Of a DNA stretch of 64,000 nucleotides, positions 8,151 through 17,605 are shown piece after piece. A program made the translations under genes and the position numbers. This DNA is from Microbacterium salsuginis (GTDB taxonomy: Bacteria > Actinomycetota > Actinomycetes > Actinomycetales > Microbacteriaceae): assembly GCF_012524205.1 (NCBI RefSeq), contig NZ_JABACI010000005.1, forward strand, positions 124,001-188,000, written 5' to 3'. The notes under the pieces are model-generated. The model was given only the letters and a program-made list of their open reading frames with translations. It did not search any database and was not told where the DNA came from. Positions within the stretch are counted from its first letter, which is position 1; each line of letters opens with the position of its first letter.

Positions 8151-9502
8151 TCGAGGTAGTCCCGCAGCGACTGCGATCGTGACGGATGCCGGAGCTTGGC
8201 CATGGTCTTGGACTCGATCTGGCGGATCCGCTCACGGGTCACACCGAACGTGTCGCCGATCTGGTCGAGCGTCTTGGGCTGACCGTCGCCGAGCCCGAAG
8301 CGCATGCGGATGACACCCGCTTCGCGCTCCGAGAGCGAGTCCAGGAGCGACTCGAGCTGGCGCTGCAGCATCGTGAAGCCCACCGCGTCGGCCGGGACGA
8401 CAGCCTCGGTGTCCTCGATGAGATCACCGAACTCGCTGTCGCCGTCCTCACCGAGAGGCGTGTGCAGCGAGATCGGCTCGCGGCCGTACTTCTGCACCTC
8501 GATGACCTTCTCGGGGGTCATGTCGAGCTCGCGGCTCAGCTCCTCGGGAGTGGGCTCGCGCCCCAGGTCCTGCAGCATCTGCCGCTGCACGCGGGCCAGC
8601 TTGTTGATGACCTCGACCATGTGCACCGGGATGCGGATCGTGCGAGCCTGGTCTGCCATGGCCCGCGTGATCGCCTGGCGGATCCACCACGTCGCGTACG
8701 TCGAGAACTTGAAGCCCTTGGTGTAGTCGAACTTCTCGACGGCGCGGATCAGTCCGAGGTTGCCCTCCTGGATCAAGTCCAGGAACTGCATGCCGCGACC
8801 CGTGTACCGCTTGGCGAGCGAGACGACGAGGCGCAGGTTCGCACCGAGCAGGTGGCTCTTGGCACGCTGGCCGTCACGCGCCACCCACTGCAGGTCCAGC
8901 CCCAGCTGGGACGACTTCTCGGCCGCCGACATGTGCGACAGCTTCTCTTCGGCGAACAGGCCGGCCTCGATGCGCATCGCGAGCTCGACCTCTTCGGCCG
9001 CGTTCAGCAGTGGCACCTTTCCGATCTGCTTGAGGTAGTCCTTGACCGGGTCGGCGGTCGCACCGGTGATCTGGGTCGAGTAGACAGGAACGTCATCCTC
9101 GTCGCTCGACGAGATGACGATCGCACCGGTCGGGAGAGGCTCCGTGAACGCCGGCTTGGTGCTCTCCTCGTCCTCGTCCTCGTCCTCGGTCGCGCCGGCG
9201 GCATCGCCCGCGGCCTTCGCATCGCCCTTCGCGGGCTGCTCGGCGTCATCGTCCGCGGTGACCTCGGCGACGTCGTCGGTCGCCTCGAGTTCGACGTCCT
9301 CGTCGATCTCTTCGACGTCGTCCTCGAACTCGTCGTCTGTCTTCGCGGCGCGCTTGGAAGCGGTCTTGGAGGTCGCCTTCCCCTTGGCGGCCGCCTTCTT
9401 GGCGGGGGCCTTCGCCGCTGCCTTGGTCGCAACGGGCGTCGTCTCCTCCGCCTCGGTGTCCTTCGCGGCCGCTCGGGCCTTGGTGTTCGTGCCTGGAGTC
9501 AC
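8147..9502 (-). CDS. sigA: Principal RNA polymerase sigma factor (RpoD/HrdB/SigA type)
   Basis: 451 residues from GTG 9502, preceded by GAAAGG six bases upstream; the frame is open to an earlier ATG at 9580 that lacks a ribosome binding site. The first 130 residues are a low-complexity Ala/Lys- then Asp/Glu-rich tail typical of actinobacterial principal sigma factors. Region 1.2 ([16 protein letters not shown]), region 2 ([19 protein letters not shown], then [13 protein letters not shown]) with -10 recognition residues, region 3 and region 4 ([22 protein letters not shown]) are all intact, the last being the -35-binding helix-turn-helix. It directs RNA polymerase to housekeeping promoters. 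The downstream CofE-like gene overlaps by GTGA. Confidence 0.95.
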   Translation of the reverse strand: MTPGTNTKARAAAKDTEAEETTPVATKAAAKAPAKKAAAKGKATSKTASKRAAKTDDEFEDDVEEIDEDVELEATDDVAEVTADDDAEQPAKGDAKAAGDAAGATEDEDEDEESTKPAFTEPLPTGAIVISSSDEDDVPVYSTQITGATADPVKDYLKQIGKVPLLNAAEEVELAMRIEAGLFAEEKLSHMSAAEKSSQLGLDLQWVARDGQRAKSHLLGANLRLVVSLAKRYTGRGMQFLDLIQEGNLGLIRAVEKFDYTKGFKFSTYATWWIRQAITRAMADQARTIRIPVHMVEVINKLARVQRQMLQDLGREPTPEELSRELDMTPEKVIEVQKYGREPISLHTPLGEDGDSEFGDLIEDTEAVVPADAVGFTMLQRQLESLLDSLSEREAGVIRMRFGLGDGQPKTLDQIGDTFGVTRERIRQIESKTMAKLRHPSRSQSLRDYLE

Positions 9503-9733
9503 GTTTCGCCTTTCACCGGTGGGCGTGCGCCTCACGCCCCGGTCGATTTCGGACACTAGTAAGACCCTTGTCAAGTCCACGTTTCGATGAGAAGCCTCAC
9601 CGAGACGGTTGACAACGGGTCAGGGCATCCAGTATCTCATACTTGCCGTGCGCCGCCAGCATCACCCCTGCCGACATGGCGCACCTCTGTTTCTGCAAGG
9701 AGAGAACGCCCGCCGGGGTCGTGGCATTCCGGA
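9503..9733. promoter_or_regulatory. Upstream region of sigA
   Basis: 231 bases without a convincing gene between sigA and the stop of the PAC2 gene, both on the minus strand. On the minus strand a TTGACA lies at 9571-9576 but no good -10 sits 16-18 bases from it. On the plus strand TTGACA (9609-9614) is followed after 18 bases by TATCTC, which would transcribe antisense into the PAC2 gene; nothing else supports it. Several AT-rich stretches stand out in the GC-rich background, consistent with a regulated promoter region. Confidence 0.35.
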
Positions 9734-10654
9734 TCAGATGCCGCGTTTGTCGTCGTCGCCGGGCCGTGTGGCCAGGAACCGCTCCAGTTCTGCGGCGAGC
9801 TCGTCCGCACTGGGCAGATCGCCGGTATGGATCATGGGTGTGGCCAGCGTCGATCCCGCCATATAGGCGTCGTAGCGCTCCTCGAGCCCCTGCACCATCC
9901 GAGCGAGCTCTTCGCTGCCTTCGATCTGTTCTCCGACCTTCGCCAGATAGTCGCGGTTCTCATCGCGCAGCTCATCACCGGCGAAGACGAGGCCGGTTGC
10001 CACGGTGAGGCTGTCCAGCGCCGCCAGGGCTGCCGCGGGGTACTCGGTGTCTCCCAGATAGTGCGGCACCAGCAGCACGAATCCGGCGATGCGCACGCCC
10101 GCCGCCGACAGGCGGTACTCGAGCAGGTGCCCCGCCGTCGCCGGGACCTGCGTGTGGGGCTGCCACACGGAGTGCGCCTCGGTGAGCTCGGCGCGGGTAC
10201 CGCTGACCGTGGTGCCGATCGGTCGCGTGTGCGGGACGGGCATGGGTATCGCGTGCACCCACGTCACGGTCGAGATGCCGTACGCGTCGACGAAATCGAC
10301 CACGGCCTGCGCGAAGGCATCCCACCCGAAGTCCGGCTCGTAGCCCGCGAGCAGCAGGAACGGCTGGCCGAGCGCGTCGTGCGCGAACGAGAGTTCGAGC
10401 CGTTGCGGGCGGTAGTCCGTCAGGTGGTCCTTCTCGAACGAGACGACGGGGCGGCGCGCGCGGTAGTCCAGCAGCGCGTCGTTCGAGAAGACCACCAGCG
10501 GCGTCGGCGACAGTTCGTCGCGGAAGTAGTCGATCACTCGGCTCACCGCGCTGCCCGCATCGGTGAAACCCGTGAGCGCGATGACCAGTGGCAGCCCGCG
10601 CGGGACCGGCGGTGCAGAGGCCGAGCGCTCGAAAAGCGGACCTGGGAAGGGCAT
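9734..10654 (-). CDS. PAC2 family protein (proteasome assembly chaperone-like)
   Basis: 306 residues. The PAC2 core is visible: LVIALTGFTDAGSAVSRVIDYF near the start, RPQRLELSFA, LLLAGYEPDFGWDAFAQAVVDF, VTWVHAIPMPVPHTRP in the middle, and GFVLLVPHYLGDTEYPAAALAALDSL later. This is the actinobacterial form, related to archaeal and eukaryotic proteasome-assembly chaperones. Its bacterial role is not established, and the window contains no proteasome gene. The C-terminal 70 residues are acidic and helical (LEERYDAYMAGSTLATPM). It is divergent from the leucyl aminopeptidase gene 85 bases away. No signal peptide or membrane segment is present. Confidence 0.82.
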   Translation of the reverse strand: MPFPGPLFERSASAPPVPRGLPLVIALTGFTDAGSAVSRVIDYFRDELSPTPLVVFSNDALLDYRARRPVVSFEKDHLTDYRPQRLELSFAHDALGQPFLLLAGYEPDFGWDAFAQAVVDFVDAYGISTVTWVHAIPMPVPHTRPIGTTVSGTRAELTEAHSVWQPHTQVPATAGHLLEYRLSAAGVRIAGFVLLVPHYLGDTEYPAAALAALDSLTVATGLVFAGDELRDENRDYLAKVGEQIEGSEELARMVQGLEERYDAYMAGSTLATPMIHTGDLPSADELAAELERFLATRPGDDDKRGI

Positions 10655-10726
10655 GGCTCCATGCTACGAGCACCGGGTGCGGGGCGGGCCGCGGCCGTGG
10701 CGCTCAGAGCGAACACGTCGCGTCCC

Positions 10727-10732
10727 TAGGAT
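10727..10732 (+). promoter_or_regulatory. -10 element TAGGAT, leaderless start
   Basis: TAGGAT ends seven bases before ATG 10740. It decides between two in-frame ATGs: the one at 10731 lies inside the element, so 10740 is the likely start. Confidence 0.5.
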
Positions 10733-10739
10733 GGACGTC

Positions 10740-12215
10740 ATGTCGTTTCCCGACCTCGAGTACCGCACCGTTCCGATCCGAGAGACCGACGCCGACGCGC
10801 TCGTGCTGGGGCTTCCCCCGCTCGAGGGCGACGAGGCCCCCGATCTCGCCGAATGGCCCGGGCTTCGGGACGCCCTGCTGACGGTCGGATTCACAGGTGG
10901 TGTGGGGAGCCTCGTCCGCGTCTACGCCCCGGAGGTCACGACGCGACCACTCGCCGTGGTGGGCACGGGAGCCACGCCGGATGCCTCGGCCCTGCGCGAT
11001 GCGGTCGGTGCGGCGATTCGGATCCTGACCGGTTTCACGGCCGTCGCGGTTGCGACGCCCTATGCGGATCCAGAGCTGTGGACGGCGGCGGCCGAAGGCG
11101 CCGCTCTCGGCGGCTACCGCTTCGACGGGTACAAGACCGAGCCCCCGAAGGCACGTGCGTCACGCGTGATCGTGCACGGCACGGCTCCCGCCGATGACGC
11201 GGCGCTGACCGTCGTCACCGAGACGGCCGCCGCGGTCGCGCTGGTGAAGGATCTCGTCTCCACGCCGGCCGAATGGCTCGGCCCCGCCGATTTCGCCCAG
11301 CGGGCCGCGGAGTCGGTCGAGAACCTCGCGGTGACCGTGGAGGTGCTCGACGAGGTCGCCCTCCGGGAGCAGGGCTACGGGGGCATCCTCGGCGTCGGGC
11401 AGGGATCTGATCGCCCGCCGCGCCTGGTACGACTCGAGTACGCGCCGAGCGATGCTCGGCGACATATCGCGCTCGTGGGCAAGGGCATCACCTTCGACAC
11501 CGGCGGACTGTCCCTCAAACCCGCCGCATCGATGGTGGGAATGAAGTACGACATGTGCGGCGCGGCGACCGCCCTGGCCGTCCTGCGCGGCGTCGCGGCC
11601 ATCGGCGCACCCGTGAAGCTCACCGCGTGGCTCTGCATCGCCGACAACATGCCGTCCGGTCGCGCCACGCGGCCCGGGGATGTGCTGCGCATGCTGGACG
11701 GGACGACCGTCGAGGTGCTCAACACCGACGCCGAGGGGCGTCTGGTCCTCGCGGACGGACTGGTCGCCGCCAGCCGCGAGCAGCCCGACCTGCTGATCGA
11801 CGTCGCCACTCTGACGGGCGCGATCACGATCGCCCTGGGCACCCGCCACGCCGGCGTCATGGGCGACGACGACGCGGTGGCCGAGTACCTCGCCGCCGCG
11901 GCCGAAGCGGGCGAGCCGGCCTGGCAGCTGCCGCTGCCGCCCCACATGGTCGACGAGCTGGACTCGCCGATCGCCGATCTGCAGAACGCCAAGATCGGCG
12001 ACCCGGCGGGAGGATCGCTGTTCGCAGGCCTCTTCCTGCAGCACTTCGTCGGACGTGTCGGCGAGGAGGCCGACGCCCCGCGCATCCCGTGGGTGCACCT
12101 GGACATCGCCGGGGTCGGCATGAACAAGGGCGGCGCGTACGGCTACATCGACAAGGGGCCGACAGCAGCCACGGTCCGCAGCCTCATCCGCCTGGCCCTT
12201 GCAGAGGAGTCCTGA
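10740..12215 (+). CDS. pepA: Leucyl aminopeptidase (M17 family)
   Basis: 491 residues from ATG 10740. The N-terminal 170 residues form the variable domain. The catalytic domain contains HIALVGKGITFDTGGLSLKP with the metal-binding lysine and aspartate, KYDMCGAA, and the hallmark NTDAEGRLVLAD with metal-binding Asp and Glu and the active-site arginine. It removes N-terminal residues from peptides, using two metal ions in a hexamer in the cytoplasm. Length and motifs are complete. It ends in TGATG, shared with the start of the lipoamide dehydrogenase gene, so the two are translationally coupled. An earlier in-frame ATG at 10731 would sit inside the -10 element. Confidence 0.93.
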   Translation: MSFPDLEYRTVPIRETDADALVLGLPPLEGDEAPDLAEWPGLRDALLTVGFTGGVGSLVRVYAPEVTTRPLAVVGTGATPDASALRDAVGAAIRILTGFTAVAVATPYADPELWTAAAEGAALGGYRFDGYKTEPPKARASRVIVHGTAPADDAALTVVTETAAAVALVKDLVSTPAEWLGPADFAQRAAESVENLAVTVEVLDEVALREQGYGGILGVGQGSDRPPRLVRLEYAPSDARRHIALVGKGITFDTGGLSLKPAASMVGMKYDMCGAATALAVLRGVAAIGAPVKLTAWLCIADNMPSGRATRPGDVLRMLDGTTVEVLNTDAEGRLVLADGLVAASREQPDLLIDVATLTGAITIALGTRHAGVMGDDDAVAEYLAAAAEAGEPAWQLPLPPHMVDELDSPIADLQNAKIGDPAGGSLFAGLFLQHFVGRVGEEADAPRIPWVHLDIAGVGMNKGGAYGYIDKGPTAATVRSLIRLALAEES

Positions 12216-13588
12216 TGACCGACCACAGCTTCGACCTCGTGATCCTGGGCGGCGGAAGCGGAGGATACGCCGCGGCCCTGCGTGCCGCCGAGCTGGGCAA
12301 GACCGTGGCGCTGGTCGAGAAGGACAAGGTCGGCGGCACCTGCCTGCATCGCGGCTGCATCCCGACCAAGGCCCTGCTGCACGCCGCCGAGGTCGCCGAC
12401 CTGGCTCGGGATGCCTCGGCCATCGGCATCCGTGCATCCTTCGACGGCGTCGACCCGGCGGGGGTCCGCGCGTATCGCGAGGGCATCGTCGCGAAGAAGT
12501 TCAAGGGCCTCGAGGGCCTGGTCAAGGCCCGCGGCATCACCGTCGTGCACGGCGAGGGGCGACTCGAGGCCGGACCGGCGGTCCGAGTGGGCGACGACCT
12601 CTACCGCGGCGCGGATGTCGTCCTCGCCACCGGCTCGTACAGCCGCACCCTGCCCGGTCTCGAGATCGGCGGGCGGATCCTGACGAGCGAGCACGCCCTG
12701 GAGCTCGACGAGATCCCCCGCCGGGTCCTCATCCTGGGCGGCGGGGTCATCGGCGTGGAGTTCGCCAGCGTCTGGCGGTCCTTCGGCGCCGAGGTCACGA
12801 TCGTCGAGGCGCTGGACCACCTCGTCCCGAATGAGGACATCGCGCTGAGCAAGGGACTGGAACGAGCGTTCCGCCGTCGCGGGATCGCCTCGTCCCTGGG
12901 GGTGCGCTTCCAGTCGGCGACGCAGACTGCCGACACCGTGACCGTGACGCTCGAGGACGGGAAGAGCTTCGAGGCGGATTACCTTCTGGTCGCGGTCGGG
13001 CGCGGCCCGGCGACGGGCGATCTCGGGTACGAAGAGGCGGGCGTCACCCTCGATCGCGGCTTCGTCATCACCGACGAGCGCCTGCGCACCGGAGTCGACC
13101 ACATCTGGGCGGTCGGCGACATCGTGCCGGGACTGCAGCTGGCGCACCGCGGGTTCCAGCAGGGCATCTTCGTCGCCGAAGAGATCGCAGGCCTGTCCCC
13201 CGCGGTGGTGCCGGATACCCAGATTCCGAAGGTGACCTACAGCCACCCCGAAGTCGCTTCCGTGGGGCTCACCGAGGCACAGGCGGCGGAAGCCCACGGC
13301 GCAGACGGCATCGTGGCGTACGAGTACAACCTCGCGGGCAACGGCAAGAGCGAGATCCTCGGCACGAGCGGTCTGGTGAAGGTCGTGCGCGCCAAGGACG
13401 GCCCCGTGCTGGGAGTGCACCTGATCGGCGACCGGGTCGGCGAACTCATCACCGAGGGCCAGCTCGCCGTGGGCTGGGAGGCGCACCCCGAAGACATCGC
13501 ACCCCTGGTCCACGCACACCCGACGCAGAGCGAGGCCCTGGGCGAGGCCTTCCTCGCGCTCGCGGGCAAACCGCTGCACGCGCTGTGA
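12215..13588 (+). CDS. lpdA: Dihydrolipoyl dehydrogenase (E3)
   Basis: 457 residues, complete. ILGGGSGGYAAALRAAELG is the FAD-binding Rossmann motif. GGTCLHRGCIPTKALL holds the redox-active disulfide cysteines. LILGGGVIGVEFASVW is the NAD-binding motif, IWAVGDIVPGLQLAH the second FAD motif, and HAHPTQSE the C-terminal His-Glu pair that completes the active site of the partner subunit. It reoxidises dihydrolipoyl groups of the 2-oxoacid dehydrogenase E2 proteins with NAD+. It overlaps pepA by one base (TGATG) and is followed 64 bases later by the E2 gene. E1 (aceE) lies about 17 kb downstream. Confidence 0.96.
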   Translation: MTDHSFDLVILGGGSGGYAAALRAAELGKTVALVEKDKVGGTCLHRGCIPTKALLHAAEVADLARDASAIGIRASFDGVDPAGVRAYREGIVAKKFKGLEGLVKARGITVVHGEGRLEAGPAVRVGDDLYRGADVVLATGSYSRTLPGLEIGGRILTSEHALELDEIPRRVLILGGGVIGVEFASVWRSFGAEVTIVEALDHLVPNEDIALSKGLERAFRRRGIASSLGVRFQSATQTADTVTVTLEDGKSFEADYLLVAVGRGPATGDLGYEEAGVTLDRGFVITDERLRTGVDHIWAVGDIVPGLQLAHRGFQQGIFVAEEIAGLSPAVVPDTQIPKVTYSHPEVASVGLTEAQAAEAHGADGIVAYEYNLAGNGKSEILGTSGLVKVVRAKDGPVLGVHLIGDRVGELITEGQLAVGWEAHPEDIAPLVHAHPTQSEALGEAFLALAGKPLHAL

Positions 13589-13652
13589 CGCCCAGGGGCG
13601 CTCTCGCCATCACTAAGCTAGATCCGATATCCATTCCGAAGGAGACATCGTC

Positions 13653-15434
13653 ATGAGCACTTCCGTGGTCCTCCCCGCTCTCGGTGAGAGCGTCACAGAG
13701 GGAACGGTCACCCGCTGGCTCAAGAAGGTCGGCGACACGGTCCAGGCGGACGAGGGCCTGCTCGAGATCTCCACGGACAAGGTCGACACGGAGATCCCGT
13801 CGCCCGTCAGCGGTGTGATCGAGGAGATCCTGGTCCAGGAGGACGAGACCGTCGAAGTGGGTGCCGTGCTGGCCAAGATCGGCGACGGCTCCGGTGCGCA
13901 GGCCGCGCCCGAGGCACCGGCCGCCGAAGCGGCAGAGCCTGCGGCCGCTCCCGCTGCGGAAGCCGCCTCAGAGGCGCCCGCGGCCGAGGCCGCGGCCCCC
14001 GCCGCGCAGGCACCCGCTGCAGAGGCCCCCGCGCCCGCTGCGCCCGCCGCCGGCGGCAAGGACGTCGTCCTCCCCGAGCTCGGCGAGAGCGTCACGGAGG
14101 GAACCGTGACCCGCTGGCTCAAGAAGGTCGGCGACGACGTCGCGGTCGACGAGCCGCTGCTCGAGATCTCGACCGACAAGGTCGACACCGAGATTCCCTC
14201 ACCTTTCGCCGGAGTGCTCCAGGAGATCCTCGTCCAGGAGGACGAGACGATCGCCGTCGGCTCGCCGCTCGCCCGTATCGGTGAGGCGGGCGCCGCCGCT
14301 CCCGCAGCAGAGGCTCCGGCGGCAGCGCCCGCCCCGGCAGCACCGGAGGCTCCCGCACCGGCCGCGGCACCCGCTCCCGCCGCCCCGGCTCCCGCTCCGG
14401 CTCCGGCTGCGGAAGCCGCTCCGGCACCTGCCCCGACGGCACAGGCCGCGCAGGCGCCGGCCCCCGCACCTGCTCCAGCGACTCCGGCACCTGCCGCTTC
14501 CGGGCTCGGAGCCTCGGACGACTCGGACGGCGTCGCCTACGTGACTCCGCTCGTGCGTCGACTGGCGCAGCAGCAGGGCGTGGACCTCGCGAAGGTGAAG
14601 GGCACCGGCGTCGGAGGACGAATCCGCAAAGAGGACGTCCTCAAGGCGGCGGAGGCGGCATCCGCACCCGCTCCTGCCGCGGCGGCCGCCCCTGACCCCG
14701 CACCGCTCGAGGTCTCGCCGCTGCGCGGCACCACCCAGCCGATGTCGCGCCTGCGCAAGGTCATCGCCGAGCGTGCCGTGGCCTCGATGCAGGCGACCGC
14801 TCAGCTCACGACGGTGGTCGAGGTCGACGTGACGAAGCTCGCGGCCTACCGCGACGCGGTCAAGGCCGACTTCCAGGCCAAGACCGGCGACAAGCTGTCG
14901 TTCCTGCCGTTCTTCGCGGTGGCGGCAGTCGAGGCGCTGCAGGCGTACCCGATCGTCAACGCCACCGTCGACGGCAACGACATCGTGTACCCCGCGAGCG
15001 AGAACATCTCCATCGCGGTGGACACCGAACGGGGTCTGCTGACTCCGGTGGTGAAGGATGCCGCAGGCAAGAATCTCGCGCAGTTCGCCCGCGAGATCGC
15101 CGACCTGGCCGCCCGCACGCGCGACAACAAGCTGAAGCCCGACGAGCTCGCCGGAGGCACCTTCACGCTGACGAACACGGGTTCGCGCGGGGCGCTCTTC
15201 GACACCCCGATCGTGTTCCTGCCGCAGTCGGCGATCCTCGGGCTCGGCGCCGTCGTCAAGAAGCCGGGTGTGGTCGTGGTCGACGGCAAGGACGCGATCT
15301 CGGTGCGTTCCTACGTCTACCTGGCGTTGTCGTACGATCACCGCATCATCGACGGGGCGGACGCCGCCCGCTTCCTCGGTGCCGTCAAGGCACGGCTCGA
15401 GGCGGCCGACTTCCAGGCTCAGCTCGGCATCTGA
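13653..15434 (+). CDS. sucB: 2-oxoacid dehydrogenase E2 with two lipoyl domains (dihydrolipoamide acyl/succinyltransferase)
   Basis: 593 residues, preceded by AAGGAG seven bases before ATG. Two lipoyl domains (about 1-75 and 139-213) each carry the lipoylated lysine in [14 protein letters not shown] and are nearly identical, also in DNA. Long Ala/Pro/Glu-rich flexible linkers follow each. A peripheral E3/E1-binding domain ([12 protein letters not shown] to [11 protein letters not shown], about 295-333) precedes the catalytic core, which ends with [12 protein letters not shown] containing the active-site His and Asp. The family transfers acyl groups to CoA. In actinobacteria one such E2 often serves pyruvate dehydrogenase with the homodimeric AceE E1, so succinyl versus acetyl specificity is not decided here. 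Confidence 0.92.
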   Translation: MSTSVVLPALGESVTEGTVTRWLKKVGDTVQADEGLLEISTDKVDTEIPSPVSGVIEEILVQEDETVEVGAVLAKIGDGSGAQAAPEAPAAEAAEPAAAPAAEAASEAPAAEAAAPAAQAPAAEAPAPAAPAAGGKDVVLPELGESVTEGTVTRWLKKVGDDVAVDEPLLEISTDKVDTEIPSPFAGVLQEILVQEDETIAVGSPLARIGEAGAAAPAAEAPAAAPAPAAPEAPAPAAAPAPAAPAPAPAPAAEAAPAPAPTAQAAQAPAPAPAPATPAPAASGLGASDDSDGVAYVTPLVRRLAQQQGVDLAKVKGTGVGGRIRKEDVLKAAEAASAPAPAAAAAPDPAPLEVSPLRGTTQPMSRLRKVIAERAVASMQATAQLTTVVEVDVTKLAAYRDAVKADFQAKTGDKLSFLPFFAVAAVEALQAYPIVNATVDGNDIVYPASENISIAVDTERGLLTPVVKDAAGKNLAQFAREIADLAARTRDNKLKPDELAGGTFTLTNTGSRGALFDTPIVFLPQSAILGLGAVVKKPGVVVVDGKDAISVRSYVYLALSYDHRIIDGADAARFLGAVKARLEAADFQAQLGI

Positions 15435-15452
15435 CCCCCGCCCGCGTACCGG

Positions 15453-16781
15453 CTAGGGCTGCTGCGCGACGTCATGGACGTCGCGCAGCAGCCATTTCTC
15501 GTCCTGGCGCACCAGCACGGTCAGCTGCGCAGGCTGCGAGCCGTCGCCCGCGTCGACCCGCAGCACGGCGACGTCTCCGAAGTCGTCCAGCAGGGTCACG
15601 ACCCGCGCGGAAGACGGCAGATCGATGGCGCCGCCTCCGAACGGCGTCGAAGGATCCGCGAGAACGGTCACAAGACATTCGAGTTCACCCCCGCACGCGG
15701 TGCGCTCGTCGAGCAGCGCCGATGCGACCATCGCGAGATCCGGCGGTTCCACTTCCACCGCGGGATCGGACGGCGTAGTCGAGGCCGAGGGTACGGGCAT
15801 CCCTTCCACTGCGGTCGAGCCTGACGAATCGGGCCGGGACGGCCCGGACTGCGTCTCGCCGTCCGTCGCGGTGATCTCGCCCCCGGCTGCGGGCCACAGC
15901 GTCCCGCCGGCGAGGACCGCGGCGGCGACCGCACCACCGAGGATCCACGGCGCGCGCCGTCTCGGGCGTTGCGGGCCGCGCGCCCGCCGCCACAGCCCGG
16001 TCGTGACGCGCGACACCGTGTCGGCAAGATCGGCGTCCACGTGGCCGACGAGCATCTGCCACGTGGGGCGTGGGCGTTCCTGTGCGGGCACCTCGATGCG
16101 ATCCCGCGACAGCTGGGTCGTCTCCGCAGCACTGCGCGGGCTCAACGTCACCGTGGTGAGCGGCTCTGGGGCCGCCGCTGCGAACAGGGCGTCCTCGGCC
16201 TCGAGCAGGTCGCCCAGCGCGACCCGCTCGGCGCCGATCGCTCGACGCGCGTCGTCCCACGCGCGGTCCAGCGGAGGATCGACCACGAGCGAGCCGAGGG
16301 CCTCGGCGGCGGCATCCAGCGCCCGGCGGGCCGAGAGATCCGGCGCGAGCACCGGGCGGCCGGCATCGTCGAGCCACCACTCCCCCTTCGTGTCGAGGTT
16401 CGCCGCCAGCTCGGCGCAGCCCCGCAGCACGCTCACGGCGAGCGTCACCGCCTCGCCCGGGCGGAGCGGCATGCGGCTCGCACGGCGACGAAGGAACACC
16501 TCGAGAGGCTCCGTGCACACCGGGAGGACAACATCGTGCCCGTCGACCCGGCGGACGACATCCAGCGGTGACAGCACATGACCTCCGGGCGCCGCGTCCC
16601 ACCCGCTCCAGGCGCTGGCGAACACGGCGGCATCCACGAGTACGCGCGTCTCGCCTTCGGCTGTGCGCACGAGCCGGCCCGGCCACGGTCCGTCCTCGGG
16701 AGCACGCACGGCGCGCACGGTCCGGTACGGCGAGCTCAAGGGGTCTTCGGCAGTCACGTCGCCAGTCTTGATGCTCGACAT
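15453..16781 (-). CDS. Hypothetical single-pass membrane protein with a possible degenerate kinase-like N-terminal domain
   Basis: 442 residues, not assignable to a named family by eye. The N-terminal 250 residues are soluble. VLRGCAELAANLDTKGEWWLDDAGRPVLAPDL vaguely resembles the catalytic-loop region of protein kinases (HxDxxxxNVLLDxxGRPVLxDF) without the catalytic aspartate; this is suggestive only. An Arg-rich stretch precedes one transmembrane helix at about 282-302. A Ser/Thr/Pro-rich linker (315-345) and a C-terminal extracytoplasmic domain of about 95 residues with two cysteines (TACGGELECLV) follow, resembling the exported part of actinobacterial regulatory membrane proteins. Its last codons contain the terminator hairpin of the convergent sucB. 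The start is the first ATG; an internal GTG 15 bases later is possible. Confidence 0.6.
   Translation of the reverse strand: MSSIKTGDVTAEDPLSSPYRTVRAVRAPEDGPWPGRLVRTAEGETRVLVDAAVFASAWSGWDAAPGGHVLSPLDVVRRVDGHDVVLPVCTEPLEVFLRRRASRMPLRPGEAVTLAVSVLRGCAELAANLDTKGEWWLDDAGRPVLAPDLSARRALDAAAEALGSLVVDPPLDRAWDDARRAIGAERVALGDLLEAEDALFAAAAPEPLTTVTLSPRSAAETTQLSRDRIEVPAQERPRPTWQMLVGHVDADLADTVSRVTTGLWRRARGPQRPRRRAPWILGGAVAAAVLAGGTLWPAAGGEITATDGETQSGPSRPDSSGSTAVEGMPVPSASTTPSDPAVEVEPPDLAMVASALLDERTACGGELECLVTVLADPSTPFGGGAIDLPSSARVVTLLDDFGDVAVLRVDAGDGSQPAQLTVLVRQDEKWLLRDVHDVAQQP
15457..15493. terminator. Perfect hairpin ending the E2 gene, inside the convergent reading frame
   Basis: A 17-bp perfect stem (GGCTGCTGCGCGACGTC and its complement) with a three-base loop begins 23 bases after the sucB stop. 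It has no T-run, as is common for actinobacterial terminators. It lies within the last codons of the convergent gene, which ends at 15453. Confidence 0.65.
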
Positions 16782-16868
16782 CGCGCGGACGGCTCGACGG
16801 CGCGAAGCTGTGGGCGAACAGCGGGAGACGGCGCCTGTGGAGGAGCGGAGCCGAGGCGGCGCAAAAGG

Positions 16869-16874
16869 TAGGCT
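16869..16874 (+). promoter_or_regulatory. -10 element TAGGCT, leaderless start
   Basis: TAGGCT ends six bases before ATG 16881 of the DUF4191 gene. Confidence 0.55.
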
Positions 16875-16880
16875 GGGAGC

Positions 16881-17591
16881 ATGGCCGCCCGCAGTACCGC
16901 TCCCGAGAAGCGCCCCGGCTTCTTCTCGCAGATCCGCACCCTCTACACCTTCACGCAGAAGGAGTTCCGCTGGCTTCCGTTCCTGCTGGCCGGCATCCTC
17001 CTGCTCGGCATCGCCGTAGGAGTGGGCGTCGGGTTCGCGATTCCCCCCGTGGCACCGTGGAGCGTCGTGCTGTGGGGCATCACGGGCCTCATGCTCGGCA
17101 TCCTCGGCTCACTCATGACCATGACGCGTATGTCGACGCGCGCGATGTACAAGAAGATCGACGGGATGCCGGGCGCGACCGGTCACGTTCTGTCAACGTC
17201 GCTCGGCCGACGCTGGCAGGCCAGCGACATGCCGGTCGGCATCAACCCCAAGATGCAGGAGGCGGTCTACCGCGCCGTGGGCCGTGGCGGAGTCGTCATC
17301 ATCGGCGAGGGCGCCCGCGGGCGTCTCACCCGCCTGGTGAACGACGAGCGCGCCAAGGCGCAGCGCGTCGCATCCGGGGTGCCCATCACGGTGCTCTACG
17401 TCGGCCACGGCCCGGGCGAGGTCCCCATCGCGAAGCTCGCGTCGACGATCAAGGCGCTCCCCAAGAAGATCGACCGAGCCACGATGGCGGCCGTGATCAA
17501 GCGCATCGAGTCGGTCTCGCAGTCGCTCACGTCGCTGCCGATCCCGAAGGGCGTCGACCCGACCAAGGTGCGCGCACCGCGCCCGCGCTGA
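16881..17591 (+). CDS. DUF4191 family membrane protein
   Basis: 236 residues, recognised as the actinobacterial DUF4191 family. A short basic N-terminus is followed by FTQKEFRWLPFLLAGILLLG and a second hydrophobic helix (WSVVLWGITGLMLGILGSLM), giving two membrane segments at about 30-52 and 60-82. The remaining 150 residues are cytoplasmic, with GRGGVVIIGEGARGRLTRLVNDERAKAQRV and a C-terminal basic tail. No function is established; in related genomes the gene sits beside lipoate or glutamine synthetase genes, and here it lies just before the RDD gene and glnA. The -10 element six bases upstream fixes the start and predicts a leaderless mRNA. Confidence 0.85.
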   Translation: MAARSTAPEKRPGFFSQIRTLYTFTQKEFRWLPFLLAGILLLGIAVGVGVGFAIPPVAPWSVVLWGITGLMLGILGSLMTMTRMSTRAMYKKIDGMPGATGHVLSTSLGRRWQASDMPVGINPKMQEAVYRAVGRGGVVIIGEGARGRLTRLVNDERAKAQRVASGVPITVLYVGHGPGEVPIAKLASTIKALPKKIDRATMAAVIKRIESVSQSLTSLPIPKGVDPTKVRAPRPR

Positions 17592-17605
17592 GACGCCGGG
17601 CCGGG

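Noticed and set aside
9609-9638. TTGACA-N18-TATCTC promoter on the plus strand
   Set aside because: It would read antisense into the PAC2 gene and no plus-strand gene follows within 1.1 kb; listed only as a note in the sigA upstream region.
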